Assembly (NCBI RefSeq): GCF_001584185.1
Contig: NZ_CP013234.1
Coordinates: 3,472,001 to 3,536,000, forward strand
Direction: 5' to 3'
DNA length: 64,000 bases
Source: Collimonas pratensis
Lineage (GTDB): Bacteria > Pseudomonadota > Gammaproteobacteria > Burkholderiales > Burkholderiaceae_D
The notes under the pieces were generated by a model that ran no database searches, was not told the origin of the DNA, and was given only the letters and a program-made list of their open reading frames with translations. Numbering within the stretch: the first letter of the stretch is position 1; the number at the start of each line of letters is the position of its first letter. The position numbers and the translations under genes were made by a program. Positions 17,009-25,982 of the stretch are shown here, in pieces.

Positions 17009-18214
17009 TTAGTTATAAATCGGCAAAGCCAGAAACAGCTTGATCACAATCGCGTTGGCGATATCGATGAAGAACGCACTCACCATCGGCACCACCAGGA
17101 ATGCCAGCGGGGACGGACCGAAGCGGTCGGTCACTGCCTGCATGTTGGCGATCGCGGTCGGTGTCGCACCCAGGCCGAAACCGCAATGGCCGGCTGCCAG
17201 TACTGCCGCATCGTAGTTCTTGCCCATGACGCGGAAGGTCACGAATACCGCATAAGCCGCCATCGCCACCGCCTGCACCGCCAGGATCAGCAGCACCGGC
17301 AAGGCCAGCGATGCCAGGTCCCACAAACGCAGGCTCATCAACGCCATCGCCAGGAACAGCGACAGGCTGACATTGCCCAGCACCAGGATGGCGCGCTCGA
17401 AAATCTTGTAGCCGATCAGCAGCGACAAGCCGTTGCTCAATACCACGCCGACAAACAGGACACAGACAAAGGTCGGCAGCTCAAACGCCGTGCCATTCAG
17501 CTGGTTGGCGATCAGGGTGCCGGCCGACAGGCTGACGGCAATCAGGGCCAGCGCTTCGATGAAGGCTTGCGGCGTAATCAGCTGCTCCGCCTTGGGTTGC
17601 TCGAAGCTCAGCGGCGTATGGTCGGCAGGCGCCTTCTGCACGCTCGGCAATTTGACGCGCTTGACCAGGAAACCGGCCACCGGACCGCCGATCAGGCCAC
17701 CCAGCACCAGGCCGAAAGTGGCGCAAGCGATCGCGATCTCAGTCGCCGCGACCAGGCCATGACGCTCGGAAAACACCTTGCCCCAGGCTGCGCCGGTGCC
17801 GTGGCCGCCCGACAAGGTAACCGACGCGCCCAGCAAGCCGATCAGCGGGTCGAGCCCCATCAACTTGGCCATGCCGATGCCGATCGCGTCCTGCAGGACC
17901 AGCAAGCCCACCACCACACCGAGGAACAAGGCCAAGGTGCGGCCGCCGGCTTTCAGGCTGGCGAGATTGGCGTTCAAGCCGATGGTGGCGAAGAAAGCCA
18001 GCATCAGCGGTCCTTGCAAGGTATTGTCGAATTGCACCTGGACACTGGAAAAACTGCGCAAGCCGAACAGCAGCAAGGCCACCAGCAAGCCGCCCACCAC
18101 CGGTTCGGGAATGCTATAGGTTCTTAGCAGCGAGGACGAAGATACCAGCTTGCGTCCCAACAGCAAGACCAGCGATGCTGCGACTAATGTTTCCAGGGTA
18201 TCCAAGTTAATCAT
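17009..18214 (-). CDS. gltS: Sodium/glutamate symporter GltS
   Basis: A 401-residue inner-membrane carrier with about ten hydrophobic segments. The signature loop SGGHGTGAAWGKVF in the first half and GHCGFGLGATPTAIANMQAV in the second half are the paired re-entrant loops of GltS. It imports L-glutamate with sodium. A monocistronic gene is likely: the upstream region is long and contains a very stable stem-loop at 18286-18313 that would lie in the leader if the promoter is upstream of it. Confidence 0.92.
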   Translation of the reverse strand: MINLDTLETLVAASLVLLLGRKLVSSSSLLRTYSIPEPVVGGLLVALLLFGLRSFSSVQVQFDNTLQGPLMLAFFATIGLNANLASLKAGGRTLALFLGVVVGLLVLQDAIGIGMAKLMGLDPLIGLLGASVTLSGGHGTGAAWGKVFSERHGLVAATEIAIACATFGLVLGGLIGGPVAGFLVKRVKLPSVQKAPADHTPLSFEQPKAEQLITPQAFIEALALIAVSLSAGTLIANQLNGTAFELPTFVCVLFVGVVLSNGLSLLIGYKIFERAILVLGNVSLSLFLAMALMSLRLWDLASLALPVLLILAVQAVAMAAYAVFVTFRVMGKNYDAAVLAAGHCGFGLGATPTAIANMQAVTDRFGPSPLAFLVVPMVSAFFIDIANAIVIKLFLALPIYN

Positions 18215-19177
18215 CTATTTCCTTTCGTTTCTTACACATATATCGACGCCGCGATGGCCCTTTGCAGGAAAGCCTTCAATGCTAAGGCGGCCGCAAGGCA
18301 GCTTGCGGCCGCCCTGAACCGGGAGGCATCTCCTTAAATTCGGCACACAATTGCCTTGTGGAAATAGTTAAGAATAACGTATTGCCGTTTGCATCGCTTA
18401 CACCACAAATTATTTCGGTGCAGGGCCGCGCCGGGGAGAAGGCAGAAATGCCAGGATTGCCAGGATTGCCAATTAAGATCAATGACACGCCTCAAACGCA
18501 TGGTTTGCGCTTGGCAAAAAAAAGCCGGGCCAATATTGTCATAAATTTATTAGCAAGACAATATCAAATTCCGTGCGCAGCGCGGTAATACGGAAAGTCT
18601 GCATCCCTTCTTTTTCGCTCACCTGCAGTCTGATTGCCAGTCAAAATCCGTCGGCATGTCGTGCGATCACTAATTAAAAAAGCAATTAATCACTAATCTT
18701 TAAAGAGACTTAGCGAGAACCACCCGCGTATTTCATCCAGTCACCTCCTTATATTTGGCCATTTCCTCCTGATTCCGAAAAAATAGCAGCAAGGCCACTT
18801 GCGAAAACAACAGGTCCGATGACTTAAATAAAAACCAATCCAAACAAAGGTTTATGAGCGCATTTGAAAAACCCGGATAAGAGCAATATTTTTATATGCT
18901 AATACCACTTTGATACAGGTTGACAACCACTTTTCGGGTCCCTAAAGTCCATCAACAAGACGTTTCCACATGGAAATTTCGCAGTCTCGTATCCGGCTTC
19001 TGCGATCTCATTGCAACGGCATCTCGGCGCTAACCCGAAACTTCGCGAACACCTCGCGGACACCCGGCCCACCTCAGGCACGGTTGCTTGCGGCAGTTTT
19101 TGATCACGATTTCACATTGCGGCTCCAGGCAGCGCACCGCGCTGCACCAGCCGCTTCACCCTACCCAGGAGAAGAAA
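18215..19177. other. Long divergent intergenic region between gltS and the chitinase gene
   Basis: About 960 bp without a convincing gene. It is more AT-rich than its surroundings from about 18500 to 18960, fitting a regulatory region for two divergent transcripts. It contains the gltS-proximal stem-loop at 18286-18313 and a tandem CCAGGATTG pair at 18451-18468. Short frames here have no ribosome site or recognisable product. Confidence 0.5.
18286..18313. repeat. Perfect 12-bp GC-rich stem-loop upstream of gltS
   Basis: GGCGGCCGCAAG (18286-18297) pairs perfectly with CTTGCGGCCGCC (18302-18313) across a four-base loop. It lies 72 bp upstream of the gltS start. No T-run follows on either strand, so it is more likely a leader RNA structure or protein site than a terminator. 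Confidence 0.6.
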
Positions 19178-20449
19178 TTGAAACTGAAACTGAAGATGAT
19201 AAAAAGCTTGGCAAGCTGTCTTTCATATACCGCCCTGGCGGCGCATGGCGCCAGCTTGCAAGGTGTCGCAGGAGCCAGTGCGGCCAACACGCAAGCTGCC
19301 CCGAACGCCACGCCGGCAGCCAGCTGCCAGTACAGCACCTGGACCGCCGGCGTCAACTATGCGATCGGCGCCATCGTCCAATATCCGGCCAACGGCGCCT
19401 TCTACAAAGAGGTGAACGCGGGCACTAACGGCAGTGACGGCACCGATCCCACCATCAGCACCTGGTACTGGCAACCGACTACTTGCAGCGGCTCATCGAC
19501 GCCGCCACCGTCGACCGGGCTCATCTACAGTCCGTACTTTTACTCCGGCGACACCGGCGGCGACCAGCTCAATACGGCGGTTACCGGCAGCTCGCAAACC
19601 TTGCTCAAAGCGATGCCGGCCAAACTGACAGCGGTGACCTGGGCGTTTGCCACCGGCAGCTGCGGCAGCGAAAACTGGAATGGCGTGTCGGCCGCGGCGT
19701 TTGCCAAGGCCAACGTGGCCAGCTTCGTCAGCGCCGGCAAGAAGTACATCGTCTCGACCGGCGGCGCCGGCGCCAATTTCACCTGCACCTCGGACGCCAA
19801 TTTCACGAAATTCATCAAGACCTACTACAGCGCAAACCTGCTCGGCATCGACTTCGATATAGAAAACACCCAGACCCAGAGCGACATCAACAATCTGGTC
19901 GCGCGGGTGGCGGCGGCACAGGCGGCTTATCCGAACTTGCGCTACAGCTTTACGCTGGCGACAGACGGCGGCAATGAAAGCCAGAGTCTGGGCGACATGG
20001 GTGTGAAGGTGATGACAGCGATCCAGAATTACGGCTTGAAAAATTACACCGTGAACCTGATGACCATGGATTTCGCCAATTCCGGGCAAGAAAATTCCGC
20101 CCTGTGCACGCTCAACAGCAGCGGCAAATGCGATATGGGGCAATCGACCATCAGCGCCGCCGAGAGCTTGCACAATCATTGGAAAGTGCCCTACAGCCAG
20201 ATCGAGGTGACCCCTATGATCGGCGGCAACGACAGCATCGCCGAAACCTTCACCCTGGCCGATGCCGCCACCGTCTCCAGCTATGCCCTTTCGAAAAAAC
20301 TGGGCGGCGTGCATTTCTGGTCGTTCTCGCGCGACCGCGATTGTGCTCCGGCGAAATCGGACAACAACTCCTCCGATACCTGTAACAACTACGGCAAGGC
20401 TGGAACCCTGGGCTACACCAACAAGTTCCTCTCTGCGCTCGGTTTCTAA
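19178..20449 (+). CDS. Secreted GH18 chitinase with N-terminal CBM5/12
   Basis: A 423-residue exported enzyme. After a signal sequence comes a chitin-binding CBM5/12-like module at about residues 50-103 (STWTAGVNYAIGAIVQYPA ... TWYW). A short Ser/Pro linker leads to a GH18 catalytic domain starting near LIYSPYF. The catalytic segment LLGIDFDIE supplies Asp225, Asp227 and the acid/base Glu229 of the DxxDxDxE motif, although the first Asp is replaced by Leu222. It should hydrolyse chitin. The start is a TTG with AGGAG six bases upstream; the longer frame to 19088 lacks a site. It is the first of four secreted carbohydrate-active genes. Confidence 0.9.
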   Translation: MKLKLKMIKSLASCLSYTALAAHGASLQGVAGASAANTQAAPNATPAASCQYSTWTAGVNYAIGAIVQYPANGAFYKEVNAGTNGSDGTDPTISTWYWQPTTCSGSSTPPPSTGLIYSPYFYSGDTGGDQLNTAVTGSSQTLLKAMPAKLTAVTWAFATGSCGSENWNGVSAAAFAKANVASFVSAGKKYIVSTGGAGANFTCTSDANFTKFIKTYYSANLLGIDFDIENTQTQSDINNLVARVAAAQAAYPNLRYSFTLATDGGNESQSLGDMGVKVMTAIQNYGLKNYTVNLMTMDFANSGQENSALCTLNSSGKCDMGQSTISAAESLHNHWKVPYSQIEVTPMIGGNDSIAETFTLADAATVSSYALSKKLGGVHFWSFSRDRDCAPAKSDNNSSDTCNNYGKAGTLGYTNKFLSALGF

Positions 20450-20479
20450 GCAACGCATTCATCGATTCCATCAGCGTGT

Positions 20480-20506
20480 CCATTCCCGGCAGCCAGCCGG
20501 GAATGG
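20480..20506. repeat. Stem-loop after chitinase gene
   Basis: CCATTCCCGGC (20480-20490) and GCCGGGAATGG (20496-20506) form a perfect 11-base stem with a five-base loop, 30 bp after the chitinase stop. No U-tract follows, so it may be a processing or 3'-protecting structure on a multi-gene transcript rather than a terminator. Confidence 0.6.
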
Positions 20507-20578
20507 CAAGTCCTGTTTGCGCGCTGTTCCCCGCAGCGCTTCTCTGAAACTAGAAGCCTACTTTCGACTGGAGCCATC

Positions 20579-21835
20579 TTGGAAACCACTGCCGTCAAAT
20601 ATCTCGCCATCAGTGCAGCCTTTTCCCTCGCCAATGCGCTAGCCCTGAGCGGCTGCAGCTGGGCCGCAGCGCAGGAAAACGCCGCCAGTGCGGCTACCTT
20701 CAAACATCCCGGCGTGCTGGTCGACCTCGCCCGCCTGAACTACATCAAGAACCAGGTCAATGCCGGCGCCGAACCTTTTTCCTCGGCTTATGAAGCGGCG
20801 AAAAACACGGCGCAAGGCTCGCTCAGCTACCGGGTGCAAGGACCACCGGCCAGCCACGTGATCGAATGCGGCTCCGGCTCGGTGCCGGATCACGGCTGTT
20901 CGACCGAAGACAGCGATGCTGCGGCCGCCTACACCCAGGCCCTGCTGTGGTTCATCTCCGGCAACGCCACCTATGCCAAGAACGCCATCGCCATCATGAA
21001 TACCTATGCGCGCAACCTGAGCGGCGGCCATACCGGCTCCAACGCGCCGCTGCAATCGGCATGGAGTGCCGAAAAATGGCCGGCGGCAGCGGAAATCATC
21101 CGTTACACCTATAGCGGCTGGGCAGCGGCCGATGTCGCGGCGTTTCAAAAAATGCTGACGTCACAGTACCTGCCCTATATCAACAACAACCAGGGCGCCG
21201 GCAAGAACGGCAACTGGGAACTGAGCATGATCGACGGTATGCTCGGCATCGCCGTCTTCACCGAAGACAAGGCGCTGTTCGCCTCGGCCACCGCCTTGTG
21301 GAAAAAATGGGTACCGGCCTATTTCTACAATTACGCGCAGGATGGCGGAAGCCCGGTGAAATTCAGCGGCAGCCCGAGCAACTGGAACGGACAGACCGTC
21401 TTCAACGCAGCCACCAGCGGCGTCTCGCAAGAGACCTGCCGCGACACCCAGCACGTTCAGCTTGGCATGGCGGCGACCTTCAATGGCGCCGAGACCGCGT
21501 ATATCCAAGGCAGCGATCTGTACACGCCGATGCAGGCGCGCCTGACGACAACGCTGGAGTACCACGCACGCATGCTGCAAGGGGTGCGCAATACTTCGCA
21601 AACCGATAGCGTTCCGGTTCCCGCCGGTTTCCCCGGGCTGTGCGACGGCAGCTATATCCCGGTGCTGAAAGGTACCATGGAACGCGCCTACAACGCCTAT
21701 CACAACCGGCTCGGCGTAGCCTTGCCGCAGACCTTGAAGCACCTGGTCAATGATGTGCGGCCGCAAGCCAGCCCGGACGATTTGCACGACGTGATCCTGG
21801 AAACCCTGACGCACGGCGGCAGCCCCGCAAAATGA
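20579..21835 (+). CDS. Alginate-lyase-like exported lipoprotein
   Basis: A 418-residue protein with a lipoprotein signal ending LALSGC (Cys26). The mature part resembles the alginate lyase (alpha/alpha toroid) family: HPGVLVDLARLNYIKNQVNAG at the start, NGNWELSMIDGMLGIAVF in the middle and CRDTQHVQLGMAA afterwards, where Asn, His and Arg would line the cleft. It should cleave or bind an acidic polysaccharide; alginate itself is not certain, and a fungal or plant uronan is possible. The start is a TTG at 20579 with CTGGAG five bases upstream. It is second in the polysaccharide-degradation cluster. Confidence 0.8.
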   Translation: METTAVKYLAISAAFSLANALALSGCSWAAAQENAASAATFKHPGVLVDLARLNYIKNQVNAGAEPFSSAYEAAKNTAQGSLSYRVQGPPASHVIECGSGSVPDHGCSTEDSDAAAAYTQALLWFISGNATYAKNAIAIMNTYARNLSGGHTGSNAPLQSAWSAEKWPAAAEIIRYTYSGWAAADVAAFQKMLTSQYLPYINNNQGAGKNGNWELSMIDGMLGIAVFTEDKALFASATALWKKWVPAYFYNYAQDGGSPVKFSGSPSNWNGQTVFNAATSGVSQETCRDTQHVQLGMAATFNGAETAYIQGSDLYTPMQARLTTTLEYHARMLQGVRNTSQTDSVPVPAGFPGLCDGSYIPVLKGTMERAYNAYHNRLGVALPQTLKHLVNDVRPQASPDDLHDVILETLTHGGSPAK

Positions 21836-21901
21836 TGGCGGCCGCCGGAGTTGCGTTCTGCAACCCGCTGCCACGCGCAATCTAACCGACTGGAGAATAT
21901 G

Positions 21902-24181
21902 TTGAACACTGACGCTCTCGGATATTTATTCAAGAACTTCACGCTGGCCCTTGCCGGCGCCGGCATCCTCAGCGCCTGTATCCTCAGCGCTTGCGGCGAC
22001 GGCGGCAGCACCGCGGCCGGCAGCAGCGCAAAAAGCGCGGCTGCCGCCGCTATCGGCGCTCCTTACGGCGGCACGCCATGGGCGCTGCCGGGAACCATCG
22101 AAGCCGAGAACTTCGATAACGGCGGACAAAATGTCGGCTACTACAACGCTGCCAACAGCAACCAGGGCGGCCAGTACCGCGGCGCCGAAGGCATCGGCAT
22201 CGAAGCTTCCAGCGACAGCGGCGCTGGTTACGACATCGGCTGGACTACCGCAGGCGAATGGCTCAACTACAGCGTCAACGTCGCGGCGGCCGGCAGCTAT
22301 CCGTTGCAGGTGCGCGTCGCCAGCCTGGGCCAGGGCGGGAAATTCCATGTCAACGTGGACGGAGTGGCGGCAACTTCGCAGCTGACGATCCCGGATACCC
22401 AAGGCTGGCAGAATTGGCAAACGCTTTCCTCAAGCATCAACTTGACGGCCGGCCAGCACGTGATCCAGCTGTACATGGATAGCGCCGGCAGCAGCGGCGC
22501 GGTCGGCAATTTCAATTGGCTTGCGGTCGGCAGCGCCGCGCCTGACTTCGGCCCCAATGTCCTGGTCTTCGATCCCGGCATGCCGGCCGCCACCATCCAG
22601 GGCCGGCTCAACACCATCTTCAGTCAGCAGGAAAGCAATCAGTTCGGCAACGCCCGCTATGCCTTGCTGTTCAAGCCCGGCGCTTATAACGTTGACGTCA
22701 ATGTCGGCTTCTACACTCAGGTGCTGGGGCTGGGCAATTCACCTGACGACGTCAATATCACAGGCGCGGTGCACGCCGAAGCCGACTGGGACAATGGCAA
22801 CGCCACCCAGAATTTCTGGCGTGGCGCCGAGAACATCGCCGTCAGCCCGAGCGGCGGCCTGGATCGCTGGGCGGTATCGCAAGGCTCGCCGTTGCGCCGC
22901 ATGCACATCAAGGGCAACCTGGCGCTGGATGACGGCGGCTGGTCCAGCGGCGGCTTCCTGGCCGATTCCAAAGTCGACGGCCAGGTCCAGTCGGGTGGCC
23001 AGCAGCAATGGTTTACCCGCAATTCGCAAATCGGCAGCTGGAGCGGCGCCAACTGGAACATGGTGTTCGCAGGGGTTGACGGCGCGCCCGGCGGCGTGGT
23101 CTGGCCGAATCCTCCGGACACCGTGCTGGGCAGCACGCCGCTGGTGCGCGAAAAACCCTTCCTCACCATCGACACCGCGGGCAACTATAACGTCTTCGTG
23201 CCGGCGCTGGCCAGCAACGGCCACGGCGCCAGCTGGACTAACGGCGCCGCAGCCGGGCAGTCGCTCGCCATCGGTAGTTTCTATATCGCCAAGGAAAGCA
23301 GCGATACCGCGGCCAGCATCAACGCAGCCCTGAGCCAGGGCAAGAATCTGATTCTGACGCCGGGCGTGTATCACCTCAACGACACCCTGCGCATCACGCG
23401 CTCCAACACCGTGGTGCTGGGCCTCGGCCTGGCGACGCTGCTGCCGGATAATGGCGTGGCGGCGATGTCGGTGGCCGATGTCGACGGCGTCAAGATCGCC
23501 GGCATCCTGTTCGATGCCGGTCCGGTCAGCTCGCCGGTCTTGCTCGAAGTCGGCCCTGCCGGAAGCAGTGCCAGCCATGCCGCCAATCCGACTTCCCTGC
23601 ACGACCTGTTCTTCCGGATCGGCGGCGCAGCCGTGGGCAAGGCCGCGGTGGCCCTCAAGATCAACAGCAGCGACGTCATCGGCGACGATTTCTGGATCTG
23701 GCGCGCCGACCATACCTACGGCGTCGGCTGGAACAGCAACACCGCCGCCAACGGCCTCATCGTGAACGGCGCCAACGTCACCATCTACGGTTTGTTCGTC
23801 GAGCACTTCCAGCAATACCAGACGCTCTGGAACGGCAACGGCGGCCGCGTCTATTTCTACCAGAGCGAATTGCCCTACGATGTGCCGAACCAGAGTAGCT
23901 GGATGAACGGCAGCAAGAACGGCTACACCTCCTACAAGGTGGCCGATACAGTCACCAGCCATCAGGCATGGGGACTGGGCATCTACTGCTACTTCAGCAG
24001 CAACAGCAGCGTCAAGGTCTCGAGCGCCATCGAAGCGCCAGCCTCCGGCCTGAACGGCGCCATGTTCCATAACATGACCACGGTCTCATTGGGTGGCGGC
24101 GTCGGCGAGATCACGCATGTCATCAATCAATACGGCAACAGCGCCAACGCAGCATCCAGCGTGGTCCGGCTGGCGCAATAA
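21902..24181 (+). CDS. CBM6 + right-handed beta-helix lipoprotein, probable polysaccharide-active enzyme
   Basis: A 759-residue exported protein with a lipobox (LSAC at Cys26 or Cys31). A CBM6-like module follows at about 60-190 (IEAENFDNGG ... TAGEWLNYSVNV ... FNWLAVG). The large C-terminal part, from about DFGPNVLVFDPGM, looks like a pectin-lyase-type parallel beta-helix; the stretch from LILTPGVYHLNDTLRI to AAVALKINSSDVIGDDFWIW suggests GH55-like architecture. The segment YALLFKPGAYNVDVNVGF resembles proteins often annotated in databases as adenylyl cyclase or factor 5/8-type, names the sequence does not support. An ATG at 21899 lies too close to GGAG; the TTG at 21902 is six bases away. 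Substrate unknown, possibly fungal beta-glucan. Confidence 0.75.
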   Translation: MNTDALGYLFKNFTLALAGAGILSACILSACGDGGSTAAGSSAKSAAAAAIGAPYGGTPWALPGTIEAENFDNGGQNVGYYNAANSNQGGQYRGAEGIGIEASSDSGAGYDIGWTTAGEWLNYSVNVAAAGSYPLQVRVASLGQGGKFHVNVDGVAATSQLTIPDTQGWQNWQTLSSSINLTAGQHVIQLYMDSAGSSGAVGNFNWLAVGSAAPDFGPNVLVFDPGMPAATIQGRLNTIFSQQESNQFGNARYALLFKPGAYNVDVNVGFYTQVLGLGNSPDDVNITGAVHAEADWDNGNATQNFWRGAENIAVSPSGGLDRWAVSQGSPLRRMHIKGNLALDDGGWSSGGFLADSKVDGQVQSGGQQQWFTRNSQIGSWSGANWNMVFAGVDGAPGGVVWPNPPDTVLGSTPLVREKPFLTIDTAGNYNVFVPALASNGHGASWTNGAAAGQSLAIGSFYIAKESSDTAASINAALSQGKNLILTPGVYHLNDTLRITRSNTVVLGLGLATLLPDNGVAAMSVADVDGVKIAGILFDAGPVSSPVLLEVGPAGSSASHAANPTSLHDLFFRIGGAAVGKAAVALKINSSDVIGDDFWIWRADHTYGVGWNSNTAANGLIVNGANVTIYGLFVEHFQQYQTLWNGNGGRVYFYQSELPYDVPNQSSWMNGSKNGYTSYKVADTVTSHQAWGLGIYCYFSSNSSVKVSSAIEAPASGLNGAMFHNMTTVSLGGGVGEITHVINQYGNSANAASSVVRLAQ

Positions 24182-24276
24182 AAACATGCAGGCTTACCTG
24201 CTCGGGGATGGTTTAGTCGACCAATGCTTGACTTGAAAATCAATCAACCACGACATCACTCATTTTGGAGAATATC

Positions 24277-25374
24277 TTGCAGAATTTACCCATGAAGAAA
24301 TTATCGAAAGCGCTGCTGCTTTCCTGCGGCCTGCTGGCCTTGTCCCTGAATGCCGGGGCGCATGGCCTGGCGGCCGGCAGCCAAGCCAGGCTGGAGGCCA
24401 GGATCGCTCCCTGCGACGGCGCCTGGGTCGACGGCGCGGTCTACACCGCAGGCGACAAGGTCAGCTACGGCGGCGTCAATTACAGCGCCGCCTACTGGAC
24501 CCAAGGCAACAACCCGGCCGGCAGCAGCGGCGCCAGCACGGCGGCACAGCCGTGGGTGAGCGGCGCCAGCTGCCAGCAAGCCAAAGCGGCCGCCAACGAT
24601 CACGATGCCAACTTCTCGCCGGCCACGCTGCTATTCCTGAAGACCAATACCGGTCTCGACGGCGAGCAGTGGGACAACATCATGAAACTGATCAACAAGC
24701 CGGAACAGGACTCCCTCAACTGGACCAAGTACTACGGCTACTGCGAAAACATCAATGACGACCGCGGCTACACTATCGGCATTTTCGGCGCCACCACCGG
24801 CGGCCCCAACGATGAAGGGCCGGACGGTCCGGCGCTGTTCAAGGAATTCGACGCCGCCAGCGGCGCCGCCAATCCTTCCATCGCAGGCGGTCTGGCGCGC
24901 GCCGGCGCGCATGGCAACATGCAGGGCGCCATCTTGAAAATCACCGACAGCAAGGCGGATTTCTACAAGAAGATCGAGGCGCTGCAAAACAACCCTGCAT
25001 GGCGCGAAGCCATGTGGCATACTTTTTATAATGTGTATATCAAGTACAGCTTGCAGCAGGCGCGCCAGCGCGGCTTCACTTCGGCGCTGACGATCGGCTC
25101 GTTTGTCGACACCGCTTTGAACCAGGGCGCCAGCGGCGATTCGGGTTCACTGGAAGGCGTGCTGTCGCGCTCGGGTAAGAGCACCGATGAAAAGACGTTC
25201 ATGACCAGCTTCTACGCGCAACGCAGCAAGATCGTCGACACCAATCAGTACAACCAGCCGCCTAACGGCAAGAACCGGGTGAAAGAATGGAGCACCCTGC
25301 TGGGCCTGGGCGAAACCGATCTCAAGAATGCTGATGCGGATGTAATCAAAGTCACTAACTGGACCATGAAGTAA
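24277..25374 (+). CDS. Secreted GH46 chitosanase with N-terminal CBM5/12
   Basis: A 365-residue exported enzyme: signal peptide (about 1-29), a CBM5/12 chitin-binding-like module at 46-99 (APCDGAWVDGAVYTAGDKVSY), and a GH46 domain from about 108. Alignment by eye to Streptomyces N174 chitosanase places the catalytic acids at Glu143 in KPEQDSLNW and Asp161 in ENINDDRGYT. It should hydrolyse chitosan, the deacetylated chitin found in many fungal walls. The start is the TTG at 24277 with GGAG six bases upstream; an in-frame ATG at 24292 has no ribosome site. It is the last gene of the cluster. Confidence 0.92.
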   Translation: MQNLPMKKLSKALLLSCGLLALSLNAGAHGLAAGSQARLEARIAPCDGAWVDGAVYTAGDKVSYGGVNYSAAYWTQGNNPAGSSGASTAAQPWVSGASCQQAKAAANDHDANFSPATLLFLKTNTGLDGEQWDNIMKLINKPEQDSLNWTKYYGYCENINDDRGYTIGIFGATTGGPNDEGPDGPALFKEFDAASGAANPSIAGGLARAGAHGNMQGAILKITDSKADFYKKIEALQNNPAWREAMWHTFYNVYIKYSLQQARQRGFTSALTIGSFVDTALNQGASGDSGSLEGVLSRSGKSTDEKTFMTSFYAQRSKIVDTNQYNQPPNGKNRVKEWSTLLGLGETDLKNADADVIKVTNWTMK

Positions 25375-25383
25375 GTTTCGGAA

Positions 25384-25421
25384 ATGCCCGGGGCCTGGCA
25401 AACCCGGCCAGACCCGGGCAT
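25384..25421 (+). terminator. Stem-loop at end of chitinase-chitosanase cluster
   Basis: ATGCCCGGG (25384-25392) pairs with CCCGGGCAT (25413-25421), with further inner G-C pairing. It begins 10 bp after the chitosanase stop. There is no clear U-run, so termination is possible but not certain. Confidence 0.45.
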
Positions 25422-25487
25422 GGCGCGCCGATCCTGCTGCTTCATGTTGCTGCCATGTCGATGAAGCATCACCATCAGGAGATAGCG

Positions 25488-25982
25488 ATGAAACTCAAAG
25501 GATCCTGCCATTGCGGCGCCGTCCGCTTCAGCCTGGACAGCGCCACGCCCTACCCTTACCAGCGCTGCTACTGCTCGATCTGCCGCAAGACCCAGGGCGG
25601 TGGCGGCTACACCATCAATATCGGCGGCGACGCCAGCACGCTCAAGGTGAGCGGCAGCGACGACGTCAGCGTCTACCACGCCAAACTCAAGCGCAAGGGC
25701 GAGCGCCGGGTCCATACCAGCACTGCGCAAAGGCATTTTTGCCGGCGCTGCGGCAGCGCCTTGTGGCTGTTCAGCCCGGAATGGCCGGAGCTGGTGCATC
25801 CGTTCGCCTCGGCTATCGATACGCCGCTACCGATACCGCCTGAGCATACCCACCTGCTGCTGGCCTACAAAGCGCCGTGGGTGGAAGTCAAGGCCGGCCG
25901 CAAGGATAAGCAGTTCGCCGAATTCCCGCGTGAATCGCTGGCGGACTGGCATGAGCGGCTGGGGCTGCTCGATGCGGATTAA
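25488..25982 (+). CDS. GFA family (glutathione-dependent formaldehyde-activating-like) zinc protein
   Basis: A 164-residue protein with the Cys pattern of the GFA/CENP-V fold: CHCG (Cys7, Cys9), CYCSICRK (Cys27, 29, 32) and FCRRCGS further on. The fold binds zinc, and some members have been linked to glutathione-formaldehyde chemistry, but most have no proven role. The ATG at 25488 has CAGGAG six bases upstream. The gene end overlaps a short minus-strand frame. Confidence 0.87.
   Translation: MKLKGSCHCGAVRFSLDSATPYPYQRCYCSICRKTQGGGGYTINIGGDASTLKVSGSDDVSVYHAKLKRKGERRVHTSTAQRHFCRRCGSALWLFSPEWPELVHPFASAIDTPLPIPPEHTHLLLAYKAPWVEVKAGRKDKQFAEFPRESLADWHERLGLLDAD

Noticed and set aside
18282..18488. 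Minus-strand 68-codon frame upstream of gltS
   Set aside because: It runs through the perfect stem-loop, lacks a ribosome site and has no recognisable product.
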